Below, one piece after another: positions 47,578 to 60,034 of a stretch of 64,000 nucleotides of DNA (its first letter is position 1; every line of letters starts with the position of its first letter). The stretch is from Palaemon carinicauda (Eukaryota > Arthropoda > Malacostraca > Decapoda > Palaemonidae): assembly GCF_036898095.1 (NCBI RefSeq), contig NC_090735.1:696960-760959 (forward strand), read 5' to 3'. A program made the translations under genes and the position numbers. The notes under the pieces were generated by a model. The model was not told the origin of the DNA and did no database searches. It saw nothing but the letters and a program-made list of their open reading frames with translations.

Positions 47578-50500
47578 TAAAGTACTGACTCAGTAGGAAG
47601 GACCAAGTAGTTGGACCATAAAAGAGGAAGAGAAAAAGGAACTTTATTTTGAGGAGGAAATATCCTTTGATGTTGGAGTACAGGCCCTCATCAGTGGATA
47701 AAGTACTGACTCAGTGGGAAGGACCTAGTAGTTGGACCATAAAAGAGAAAGAGAAAAAGGAACTTTATTTTGAGGAGGAAATATCCTTTGATGTAGGAGT
47801 ACAGGCCTTCATCATTGGATAAAGTACTGACTCAGTGGGAAGGACCAAGTAGTTGAACCATAGAAGAGGAAGAGAAAATGGAACTTTATTTTGATGAGGA
47901 AATATTATTTGATGTTGGTGTACAGGCCTTCATCATTGGATAAAGTACTGATTCAGTGGGAAGGACCAAGTAGTTGGACCAGAGAAGAGGAAGAGAAAAA
48001 GGAACTTTATTTTGAGGAGGAAATATCCTTTGATGTTGGAGTACAAGCCTTCATCAATGGATAAAGTACTGACTCAGTGGGAAGGACCAAGTAGTTGGAC
48101 CATAGAAGATGAAGAGAAAAAGGAACTTTATTTTAAAGAGGAAATATTCTTTGATGTTGGAGTACAGGCCTTCATCGTTGGATAAAGTACTGACTCAGTG
48201 CGAAGGACCAAGTATTTGGACCATAAAAGATGAAGAAAAAAAGGAACTTTATTTTGAGGAGGAAATATCCTTTGATGTTAGAGTACAGTCCTTCATCATT
48301 GGATAAAGTACTGCCTCATTGGGAAGGACCAAGTAGTTAGACCATAGAAGATGAAGAGAAAAAGAAACTTTATTTTGAGGAAGATATATCTTTTGATGTA
48401 GGAGTAGAGGCCTTCATCATTGGATAAAGTACTGACGGCAGGAAGGACCAAGTAGTTGGACCATAGAAGATGGAGAGAAAAAGGAGCTTTATTTTGAAAA
48501 GGAAATATCCTTTGATGTTGGAGTAGACCCCTTCATCGTTGGATAAAGTACTGACTCAGTAGGAAGGACCAAGTAGTTGGACCATAGAAGAGGAAGAGAA
48601 AAAGGAACTTTATTTTGAGGAGGAAATATCCTTTGATGTTGGAGTACAGGCCTTCATCAGTGGATAAAGTACTGACTCAGTGGGAAGGACCTAGTAGTTG
48701 GACCATAAAAGAGAAAGAGAAAAAGGAACTTTATTTTGAGGAGGAAATATCCTTTGATGTAGGATTACAGGCCTTCATCATTGGATAAAGTACTGACTCA
48801 GTGGGAAGGACCAAGTAGTTGAACCATAGAAGAGGAAGAGAAAAAGGAACTTTATTTTGAGGAGGAAATATTCTTTGATGTTGGTGTACAGGCCTTCATA
48901 ATTGGATAAAGTACTGACTCAGTGGGGAGGACCAAGTAATTGGACCATAGAAGATGGAGAGAAAAAGGAACTTTATTTTGAGAAGGAAATATCCTTTGAT
49001 GTTGGAGTACAGGCCTTCTTCATTGGATAAAGTACTGACTCAGTGGGAAGTACCAAGTAGTTGGACCATAGAAGATGAAGAGAAAAGGGAACTTTAATTT
49101 GAGGAGGACATATCTTTTGATGTCGGAGTACAGGCCTACATCATTGGATAAAGTACTGACTCAGTGGGAAGGACCAAGTGGTTGGACCATAGAAGAGGAA
49201 GAGAAAAAGGAACTTTATTTTGAGGAGGAAATATCCTTTGATGTAGGAGTACAAGCCTTCCTCATTGGATAAAGTACTGACTCAGTGGGAAGGACCAAGT
49301 AGGTAGACCATAGAAGATGAAGAGAAAAAGGAACTTTATTTTGAGTAGGAAATATCCTTTGATGTAGGAGTACAGGCCTTCATCGTTGGATAAAGTACTG
49401 ACTCAGTGGGAAGGACCAAGTACTTGGACCATAAAAGATGAAGAGAAAAAGGAACTTCATTTTGAGGAGGAAATATCCTTTGATGTTGGAGTAAAGGCCT
49501 TCGTGATTGGATAAAGTACTTACTCAGTGGAAAGGACTAAGTGGTTGGACCATAGAAGAGGAAGAGAGAAAGGAACTTTATTTTGAGGAGGAAATATCCT
49601 TTGATGTTGGAGTACAGACCTTCATCATTGGATAAAGTACTGACTCAGTGGGAAGGACCAAGTAGTTGGATCATAGAAGATGAAGAGAAAAAGGAACTTT
49701 ATTTTGAGGATAAAATATCTTTTGATGTAGAAGTACAGGCCTTCATCATTGGATAAAGTACTGATTCAGTAGGAAGGACCTAGTAGTTGGACCAGAGAAG
49801 AGGAAGAGAAAAATGAACTTTATTTTGAGGAGGAAATATCCTTTGATGTTGGAGTAGAGGCCTTCATCATTGGATAAAGTACTGACTCAGTGGGAAGGAC
49901 CAAGTAGTTGGACCATAGAAGATGAAGAGAAAAAGGAACTTTATTTTGAGGAGGAAATATCCTTTGATGTTGGAGTACAGGTCTTCATCATTGGATAAAG
50001 TACTGACTCAATGGGAAGGACCAAGTAGTTGGACCAGAGAAGATGAAGAGAAAAAGGAACTTTATTTTGAGGAGGAAATATCCTTTAATGTAAGAGTACA
50101 CGCCTTCATCATTGGATAAAGTACTGACTCAGTGGGAACGACCAAGTAGTTGGACCATAGAAGATGAAGAGAAAAGGGAACTTTGTTTTGAAGAGGAAAT
50201 ATCCTTTGATGTTGGAGTACAGGCCTTCATCATTGGATAGAGTACTGGCTCAGTGGGAAAGACGAAGTAGTTCGAACATAGTAGATGAAGAGAGAAAGGA
50301 ACTTTATTTTGAGGAGGAAATATCCTTTGATGTAAGAGTACAGGCCTTCATCACTGGAAAAAGTACTGAATCAGTGGGAAGGACCAAGTAGTTCGATCAC
50401 AGAAGATGAAAAAAAAAGGAACTATATTTTGAGGAGGAAACATCCTTTGATGTTGGAGTACAGGCCTTCATCATTGGATAAACTGACTCAGTGGGAAGGA

Positions 50501-50600
50501 CCAAGTAGTTCGACCATAGAAGAGAAAGAAAAAAGGAACTTTATTTTGATGAGGAAATATCCTTTGATGTTGGAGTACAAGCCATCATCATTGGATAAAG
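47578..50600 (+). repeat. Higher-order repeat C, right copy
   Basis: Follows the central copy with the same order of marker monomers. Two changes keep the total length similar: the TGACAGTGAG monomer present at about 46139 is missing here, and one extra monomer is present at about 49900-50020. Both copies end with a GGATAAACTGACTCAG variant that lacks AGT (about 47457 and 50476). After about 50,550 the similarity stops. Confidence 0.75.
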
Positions 50601-53600
50601 TACTGACTCAGTGGGAAGGACCAAGTAGTTGGACCATAGAAGAAGAAGAGAAGACGAAACTTTATTTTGAGGAGGAAATATCCTTTGATGTAGGAGTACA
50701 GGCCTTCGTCATTGGATAAAGTACTGACTCAGTGGGAAGGACAGAGTAGTTGGACCATAGAAGATGAAGAGAAAAACGAATTTTATTTTTAGGAGAAAAT
50801 ATCCTTTTATATAGGAGTTCAGGCCTTCATTATTGGATAAAGTACTGACTCATTGCAAAGGACCAAGTAGTTGGACCAGAAAAGATGAAGAGAAAAAGGA
50901 ACTTTATTTTGAGGAGAAAATATCCTTTGATGTTGGAGTACAGGCCCTCGTCATTGGATAAAGTACTGACTCTCTGGGAAGGACCAAGTAGTTAGACCAT
51001 AGAAGATGAAAAAAATTGAACTTTTTTTTGAGGAGGAAATATCCTTTGATGTAGGATTACAGGTCTTCATCATTGGATAAAGTACTGACTCATTGGGAAA
51101 GACGAAGTAGTTGGACCATAGAAGATGAAGAGAAAGAGAACTTTATTTTGAGGAGGAAATATCCTTTGATGTTGGAGTACAGTCCTTCGTAATTGGATGA
51201 AGTACTGACTCAGTGGGGAGGACCAAGTGGTTGATCCATAAAAGTAGAAGAGAAAAAGGAACTTTATTTTTAGGATGAAATATCCTTTGATGTTGGAGTA
51301 AAGGCCTTCAACATTGGATAAAGTACTGACTCAGTGGGAAGGACCAAGTAGTTCGATCATAGAAGATGGAAAAAAAAGGAACTATATTTTGAGGAGGAAA
51401 TATCCTTTGATGTTGGAGTACAGGCCTTCATCATTGGATAGAGTACTGGCTCAGTGGGAAAGACGAAGTAGTTGGATCATAGAATATGAAGAAAAAAAGG
51501 AACTTTATTTTGAGGAGAAAATATCTTTTGATGTAGGAGTACACGCCTTCATCATTGGATAAAGTAATGACTCGGGTGGGAAGGACCAAGTAGTTGGACC
51601 ATAGAAGAGGAAGAGAAAAAGGAACTTTATTTTGAGGAAGAAATATCCTTTGATGTTGGAGTACAGGCCTTCATCATTGGATAAAGTACTGACTCAGTTG
51701 GAAAGACCAAGTAGTTGGACCATAGAAGATGGATAGAAAAAGGAACTTCATTTTGAGGAGGAAATATCCTTTGATGTAGGAGTACAGGCCTTCGTGATTG
51801 GATGAAGTACTGACTCAATAAGAAGGACCAAGTAGATGGACCATAGAAGATGGATAGAAAGAGGAACTTTATTTTGAGGAGGAAATATCCTTTGATGTAG
51901 GAGTACAGGCCTTCGTGATTGGATAAAGTACTGACTCAGTGGGAAGGACCAAGTAGTTGGACCATAGAAGATGGATAGAAAGAGGAACTTTATTTTGAGG
52001 AGGAAATATCCTTTGATGTAGGAGTACAGGCCTTCGTGATTGAATGAAGTACTGACTCAGTGGGAAGGACCAAGTAGTTGGACCATAGAAGAGGAAGAGA
52101 AAAAGGAACTTTATTTTTAGGAGGAAATATCCTTTTATGTAGGAGTACAAGCCTTCATCATTGGATAGTGTACTGACTCAGTGGGAAGGAAAAGGTGGTT
52201 GGACCATAGAAGAGGAAGAGAAAAAGGAACTTTATTTTGAGAAGGAAATATCCTTTGATGTTGGAGTACAGGCCTTCATCATTGGATAAAGTACTGACTC
52301 AGTGGGAAGGAAAAGGTGGTTGGACCATAGAAGAGGAAGAGAAAAAGGAACTTTATTTTGAGGAGGAAATATCCTTTGATGTTGGAGTACAGGCATTCAT
52401 CAATTGATAAAGTACTGACTCAGTGGGAAGGACCTAGTAGTTGGACCATAAAAGAGAAAGAGAAAAAGAAACTTTATTTTGAGGAGGAAATATCCTTTGA
52501 AATAGGAGTACAGGCCTTCATCATTGGATAAAGTACTGACTCAGTGGGAAGGACCAAGTAGTTGGACCATAGAAGATGAAGAGAAAAAGGAACTTTATTT
52601 TGAGGAGGAAATATCCTTTGATGTTAAAGTACAGGCCTTCATCATTAGATAAAGTAGTGACTCAGTGGGAAGGACCAAGTAGTTGGACCATAGAAGCTGA
52701 AGAGAAAAAGGAACTTTATTTTGAGTAGGAAATATCCTTTGATGTTGGAGTACAGGCCTTCATCATTGGATAAAGTACTGACTCAGTGGGAAGGAAAAGG
52801 TGGTTGGACCATAGAAGAAGAAGAGAAAAAGGAACTTTATTTTGAGGAGGAAATATCCTTTGATGTTGGAGTACAGGCATTCAGCAATTGATAAAGTACT
52901 GACTCAGTGGGAAGGACCTAGTAGTTGGACCATAAAAGAGAAAGAGAAAAAGAAACTTTATTTTGAGGAGGAAATATCCTTTGATGTTGGAGTACATGCA
53001 TTCATCATTGGATAAAGTACTGCCTCAGTGGGAAGGACCAAGTAGTTGGACCATAGTAGATGGAGAGAAAAAGGAACTTTATTTTGAGAAGGATATATCC
53101 TTTGATGTAGGAGTACAGGCCTTCATGATTGGATAAAGTACTGACTCAGTGGGAAGGACCAAGTAGTTGGACCATAGAAGAGGAAGAGAAAAAGGAACTT
53201 TATTTTGAGGAGGGAATATCCTTTGATGTTGGAGTACAAGCCTTCATCGTTGGATAAAGTACTAACTCAGTGGGAAGGACCACGGAGTTGGATCATAGAA
53301 GATGAAGAGAAAAAGGAACTTTATTTTGAGGAGGAAATATCCTTTGATAAAGGAGTAGAGACCTTCATCATTGGATAAAGTACTGAATCAGTAGGAAGGA
53401 CCAAGTAGTTGGACCATAGAAGATGAAGAGAAATAGGAACTTCATTTTGAGGAGTGAATATCCTTTGATGTAGGAGTACACGCCTTCATTATTGAATAAA
53501 GAACTGACTCAGTGGGAAGGACCAAGTAGTTGGACCATAGAAGATGAAGAGAAATCGGAACTTTGTTTTGAGGAGGAAATATCCTTTAATGTTGGAGTAC

Positions 53601-54839
53601 AGGCCTTCATCATTGGATAAAGTACTGACTCAGTGGGAAGGACCAAGTAGTTGGATCATAGAAGATGAAGAGAAAAGGGAACTTTATTTTGAGGAGGACA
53701 TATCTTTTGATGTAAGAGTACAGGCCTTCATCATTGGATAAAGTAGTGACTCAGTGGGAAGGACCAAGTAGTTGGACCATAAAAGATGAAGAGAAAAAGG
53801 AACGTAATTTTGGGGAGGAAATATCCTTTGATGTTAGAGTACAGGCCTTCATCATTAGATAAAGTACTGACTCAGTGGGAAGGACCAAGTAGTTGAACCA
53901 TAGAAGATGAAGAGAAAAAGGAACTATATTTTGAGGAGGAAATATCCTTTGATGTTGGAGTAGAGGCCCTCATCATTGGACAAAGTACTGACACAGTGGG
54001 AAAGACCAAATAGTTGGACCATAGAAGATGAAGAGAAAAAGGAACTTTATTTTGAGGAGGAAATAACCTTTGATGTTGGAGTACAGGACTTCATCATTAG
54101 ATGAAGTACTGACTCAGTGGCAAGGTCCAAGTAGTTGGATCATAGAAGATGAAGAGAAATTGGAATTTATTTTGAGGAGGTAATATCCTTTGATGTTGGA
54201 GTACAAGCCTTCATCATTGGATAAAGTACTGACTCAGTGGGATGGACAAAGTGGTTAAACCATATAAGAGGAAAAGAAAAAGGAACTTTATTTTGAGGAG
54301 GAAATATCCTTTGATGTTGGAGTACAGGCCTTCGTTATTGGATAAAGTACTGACTCAGTGGGAAGGACCAAGTAGTTGGACAATAGAAGATGAAGAGAAA
54401 AAGGAACTTTATTTTGAGGAGGAAATATCCTTTGATGTTGGAGTACAGGCATTCATCATTGGATAAAATACTGACTCAGTGGGAAGGACCAAGAAGTTGG
54501 ACCAAAGAATTTGAAGAGAAAAAGGAACTTCATTTTGAGGAGGAAATATCCTTTGATGTTGGAGTACAGGCCTTCATCATTGGATAAAGTACTGACTCAG
54601 TGCGAAGGACCAAGTAGTTGGACCATAGAAGATGAAGAAAAAAAGGAACTTTATTTTGAGAAGGAAATATCCTTTGATGTTGGAGTACAGGCCTTCATCA
54701 TTGGATAAAGTACTGACTCAGTGTGACGGACCAAGTAGTTGGACCAGAGAAGATGAAGAAAAAAAGGAACTTTATTTTGAGGAGGATATATCCTTTGATG
54801 TTGGAGTACAGGCATTCATCATTGGATAAAGTACTGCCT

Positions 54840-56530
54840 CAGTGGGAAGGACCAAGTAGTTGGACCATAGAAGATGAAGAAAAAAAGGAACTTTATTTTA
54901 AGGAGGACATATCTTTTGATGTAGGAGAACAGGCCTTCATCATTGGATAAAGTACTGACAGTAGGAAGGACCAAGTAGTTGGACCATGGTAGATGGAGAG
55001 AAAAAGGAACTTTATTTTGAGAAGGAAATATCCTTTGATGTAGGAGTACAGGCCTTCGTGATTGGATAAAGCACTGACTCAGTGGGAAGGACCAAGTAGT
55101 TAGACCCTAGAAGATGAAGAGAAAAGGGAATTTCATTTTGAGGAGGAAATATTCTTTTATGTAGGAGTACAAGCCTTCATCATTGGATAAAGTACTGACT
55201 CAGTGGGAAGGACCATGGAGTTGGATCATAGAAGATGAAGAGAAAAAACAACTTTTTATTGAGGAGAAAGTATCCTTTGATAAAGGAGTAGAGGCCTTCA
55301 TCATTGGATAAAGTACTGAATCAGTGGGAAGGACCAAGTAGTTGGACCATAGAAGATGGAGAGAAAAAGGAACTTTATTTTGAGGAAAAAATATCTTTTG
55401 ATGTAGGAATACAGGCCTTCATCATTGGATAAAGCACTGACTCAGTGGGAAAGACCAAGTAGTTGGACCACAAAAGAGGAAGAAAAAAAGGAACTTTATT
55501 TTGAGCAGGAAATATCCTTTGATGTTGGAGTACAGGACTTAATCATTGGATATATTACTGATTCAGTGGGAAGGACCAAGTAGTTAGACCATAGAAGGGG
55601 AAGAGAAAAAGGAACTTTATTTTGAGGAGAAAAAATCCTTTGATGTAGGAGTACAGGCCTTCATCATTGGATAAAGTACTGACTCAGTGGGAAGGACCAA
55701 GTAGTTGGACCATAGAAGATGAAGAAAAAAAGGAACTTTATTTTAAGGAGGATATATCTTTTGATGTAGGAGAACAGGCCTTCATCATTGGATAAAGTAC
55801 TGACAGTAGGAAGGACCAAGTAGTTGGACCATAGTAGATGGAGAGAAAAAGGAACTTTATTTTGAGAAGGAAATATCCTTTGATGTAGGAGTACAGGCCT
55901 TCGTGATTGGATAAAGCACTGACTCAGTGGGAAGGACCAAGTAGTTGGACCATAGAAGAAGAAGAGATAAAGGAATTTCATTTTGAGGAGGAAATATCCT
56001 TTTATGTAGAAGTACAAGCCGTCATCATTGGATAAAGTACTGACTCAGTGGGAAGGACCATGGAGTTGGATCATAGAAGATGAAGAGAAAAAACAACTTT
56101 TTTGAGGAGGAGGAAGTATCCTTTGATGAAGTAGTAGAGGCCTTCATCATTGGATAAAGTACTGAATCGGTGGGAAGGACCAAGTAGTTGGACCATAGAA
56201 GATGAAGAGAAATAGGAACTTTATTTTGAGGAGTGAATATTCTTTGATGTAGAGTACAGGCCTTCAATATTGGATAAAGTACTGACTCAGTGGGAAGGAC
56301 CAAGTAGTTGGACCATAGAAGATGAAGAGAAAAAGGAACTTTGTTTTGAGGAGGAAATGTCCTTTAATGTTGGAGTACAGGCCTTCATCATTGGACAAAG
56401 TACTGGCTCAGAGGGAAGGACCAAGTAGTTGAATCATAGAAGATGAAGAGAAAAGGGAACTTTATTTTGAGGAGGACATATCTTTTGATGTAACAGTACA
56501 AGCCCCCATCATTGGATAAAGTACTGACAG
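54840..56530 (+). repeat. ~847-bp (seven-monomer) tandem duplication
   Basis: Marker monomers recur about 844-853 bp apart: GAACAGGCCTTC at about 54929 and 55772, the TGACAGTAGG variant at about 54957 and 55800, and GGACCATGGAGTTGG at about 55209 and 56057. The copies differ at several sites, including a changed block near 55255 versus 56100, so this duplication is older than duplication B. Outer boundaries are approximate. Confidence 0.6.
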
Positions 56531-58223
56531 TAGGAAGGACCAAGTAGTCGGACCATAGAAGATGGAGAGAAAAAGGAACTTTATTTTGAGGAGGAAATAT
56601 CCTTTGATGTTGGAGTTCAGGCCTTCGTAATTGGATAAAGTACTGACTCAGTGGGAAGGACCAAGTACTTGGATCATAGAAGATGAAGAGAAAAAGGAAC
56701 TTTATTTTGAGGAGGAAATATCCTTTGATGTAGGAGTACAGGCCTTCATCATTGGATAAAGTACTGACTCAGTGGGAAGGTCTAAGTAGTTGGACCATAG
56801 AAGAGGAAGAGAAAAAGGAACTTTATTTTGAAGAGGAATTATTCTTTAATGTAGGAGTACAAGCCTTCATCCTTGGATAAAGTACTGACTCAGTTGGAAG
56901 GACCAAGTAGTTGGACCATAAAAGAGGAAGAGATAAAGGAACTTTATTTTGAGGAGGAAATAACTTTTGATGTAGGAGTACAGGCCTTCATCATTGGATA
57001 AAGTACTGACTCAGTGGGAAAGACCAAGTAGTTGGACAATAAAAGAGGAAGAGAAAAAAGAACTTTATTTTGAAGAGGAAATATCCTTTGATGTTGGAGT
57101 AATGGCCTTCATCATTGGATAAAGTACTGACTCAGTGGGAAGGACCAAGTAGTTAGACCATACAAAATGAAGAGAAAAAGGAACTCTATTTTGAGGAGGA
57201 AATATCCTTTGATGTAGGATTACAGGCCTTCATCATTGGATAAAGCACTGACTCAGTGAGAAGGACCAAGTAGTTGGACCATAGAAGATGAAGAGAAATA
57301 GGAATTTTATTTTGAGGAGTAAATATCCTTTGATGTAGGAGTACAGGCCATCATTATTGGATAAAGTACTGACTCAGTGGGAAGGACCAAGTAGTTGGAC
57401 CATAGAAGATGAAGAGAAAAAGGAACTTTGTTTTGAGGAGGAATTATCCTTTAATGTTGGAGTACAGGCCTTCATCATTGGATAAAGTAATGACTCAGTG
57501 GGAAGGACCAAGTAGTTGGATCATAGAAGATGAAGAGAAAAAGGAACTTTATTTTGAGGATGACATATCTTTTGATGTAAGAGTTCAGGCCTTCATCATT
57601 GGATAAATTACTGACAGTGGGAAGGACCAAGTAGTTGGACTATAGAAGATGAAGTGTAAAAGGAACTTTATTTTGAGGAGGAAATATCCTTTTATGTAGG
57701 AGTACAGGCCTTCATCATTGGATAAAGTACTGACTCATTGGGAAGGACCAAGTATTTGGACCATAGAAGAGGAAGAGAAAAAGGAACTTTATTTTGAGGA
57801 GGAATTATCCTTTGATGTAGGAGTACAAGCCTTCATCTTTGGATAAAGTACTGACTCAGTGGGAAGGACCAAGTAGTTGGACCATAAAAGATGAAGAGAA
57901 AAAGGAACTTTATTTTGAGGAGGAAATATCCTTTGATGTTGGAGTACAGGCCTTCATCAATGGATAAAGTACTGACTCAGTGGGAAGGACGAAGTAGTTG
58001 GATCATAGAAGATGAAGAAATAAAGGAACTTTATTTTGAGGAGAAAATATCTTTTGATGTAAGAGTAAAGGCCTTCAGCATTGGATGAAGTACTGACTCA
58101 GTGGGAACGACAAAGTAGTTGGACCATAGAAGAGGAAGAGAAAAAGGAACTTTATTTTGAGGAGGAAATATACTTTGATGATGGAGTACAGGCTTTCATC
58201 ATTGGATAAAGTACTGACTCAGT
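56413..58223 (+). repeat. 1,811-bp tandem duplication D, copy 1 (15 monomers)
   Basis: All markers recur 1,811 bp to the right: a GTAACAGTACAAGCCC variant at about 56490 and 58301, the GTAGTCGG monomer at about 56544 and 58355, a GACTATAGAAGATGAAGTG monomer at about 57640 and 59451. The length is 15 x 121 less 4 because two monomers carry the 2-bp TGACAGT deletion. Upstream of about 56413 the two blocks differ (TACTGGCTCAGAGG versus TACTGACTCAGTGG). Confidence 0.85.
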
Positions 58224-60034
58224 GGGAAGGACCAAGTAGTTGAATCATAGAAGATGAAGAGAAAAGGGAACTTTATTTTGAGGAGGACATATCTTTTGAT
58301 GTAACAGTACAAGCCCTCATCATTGGATAAAGTACTGACAGTAGGAAGGACCAAGTAGTCGGTCCATAGAAGATGGAGAGAAAAAGGAACTTTATTTTGA
58401 GGAGGAAATATCCTTTGATGTTGGAGTTCAGGCCTTCGTAATTGAATAAAGTACTGACTCAGTGGGAAGGACCAAGTACTTGGATCATAGAAGATGAAGA
58501 GAAAAAGGAACTTTATTTTGAGGAGGAAATATCCTTTGATGTAGGAGTACAGGCCTTCATCATTGGATAAAGTACTGACTCAGTGGGAAGATCTAAGTAG
58601 TTGGACCATAGAAGAGGAAGAGAAAAAGGAACTTTATTTTGAAGAGGAATTATCCTTTGATGTAGGAGTACAAGCCTTCATCCTTGGATAAAGTACTGAC
58701 TCAGTGGGAAGGACCAAGTAGTTGGACCATAAAAGAGGAAGAGATAAAGGAACTTTGTTTTGAGGAGGAAATAACTTTTGATGTAGGAGTACAGGCCTTC
58801 ATCATTGGATAAAGTACTGACTCAGTGGGAAAGACCAAGTAGTTGGACAATAAAAGAGGAATAGAAAAAGGAACTTTATTTTGAGGAGGAAATATCCTTT
58901 GATGTTGGAGTACAAGCCTTCATCATTGGATAAAGTACTGACTCAGTGGGAAGGACCAAGTAGTTAGACCATACAAAATGAAGAGAAAAAGGAAATCTAT
59001 TTTGAGGAGGAAATATCCTTTGATGTAGGATTACAGGCCTTCATCATTGGATAAAGCACTGACTCAGTGAAAAGGACCAAGTAGTTGGACCATAGAAGAT
59101 GAAGAGAAATAGGAATTTTATTTTGAGGAGTAAATATCCTTTGATGTAGGAGTACAGGCCATCATTATTGGATAAAGTACTGACTCAGTGGGAAGGACCA
59201 AGTAGTTGGACCATAGAAGATGAAGAGAAAAAGGAACTTTGTTTTGAGGAGGAATTATCCTTTAATGTTGGAGTACAGGCCTTCATCATTGGATAAAGTA
59301 ATGACTCAGTGGGAAGGACCAAGTAGTTGGATCATAGAAGATGAAGAGAAAAAGGAACTTTATTTTGAGGAGGACATATCTTTTGATGTAAGAGTTCAGG
59401 CCTTCATCATTGGATAAATTACTGACAGTGGGAAGGACAAAGTATTTGGACTATAGAAGATGAAGTGTAAAAGGAACTTTATTTTGAGGAGGAAATATCC
59501 TTTGATGTAGGAGTACAGGCCTTCATCATTGGATAAAGTACTGACTCAGTGGGAAGGACCAAGTATTTGGCCCATAGAAGATGAAGAGAAAAAGGAACTT
59601 TATTTTGAGGAGGAATTATCCTTTGATGTAGGAGTACAAGCCTTGATCTTTGGATAAAGTACTGACTCAGTGGGAAGGACCAAGTAGTTGGACCATAAAA
59701 GATGAAGAGAAAAAGGAACTTTATTTTGAGGAGGAAATATCCTTTGATGTTGGAGTACAGGCCTTCATCAATGGATAAAGTACTGACTCAGTGGGAAGGA
59801 CGAAGTAGTTGGATCATAGAAGATGAAGAAATAAAGGAACTTTATTTTGAGGAGAAAATATCTTTTGATGTAAGAGTAAAGGCCTTCAGCATTGGATGAA
59901 GTACTGACTCAGTGGGAACGACAAAGTAGTTGGACCATAGAAGAGGAAGAGAAAAAGGAACTTTATTTTGAGGAGGAAATATACTTTGATGATGGAGTAC
60001 AGGCTTTCATCATTGGATAAAGTACTGACTCAGT
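58224..60034 (+). repeat. 1,811-bp tandem duplication D, copy 2
   Basis: Second copy of the block at 56413-58223, with scattered substitutions (for example GGTCTAAG near 56779 versus GATCTAAG near 58590). A partial third copy starts near 60277 after two extra monomers and runs to about 60,640. The window's last 460 bases (about 63,540-64,000) match the part of this unit that starts near 56,650, so the family continues beyond the edge. Confidence 0.85.
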
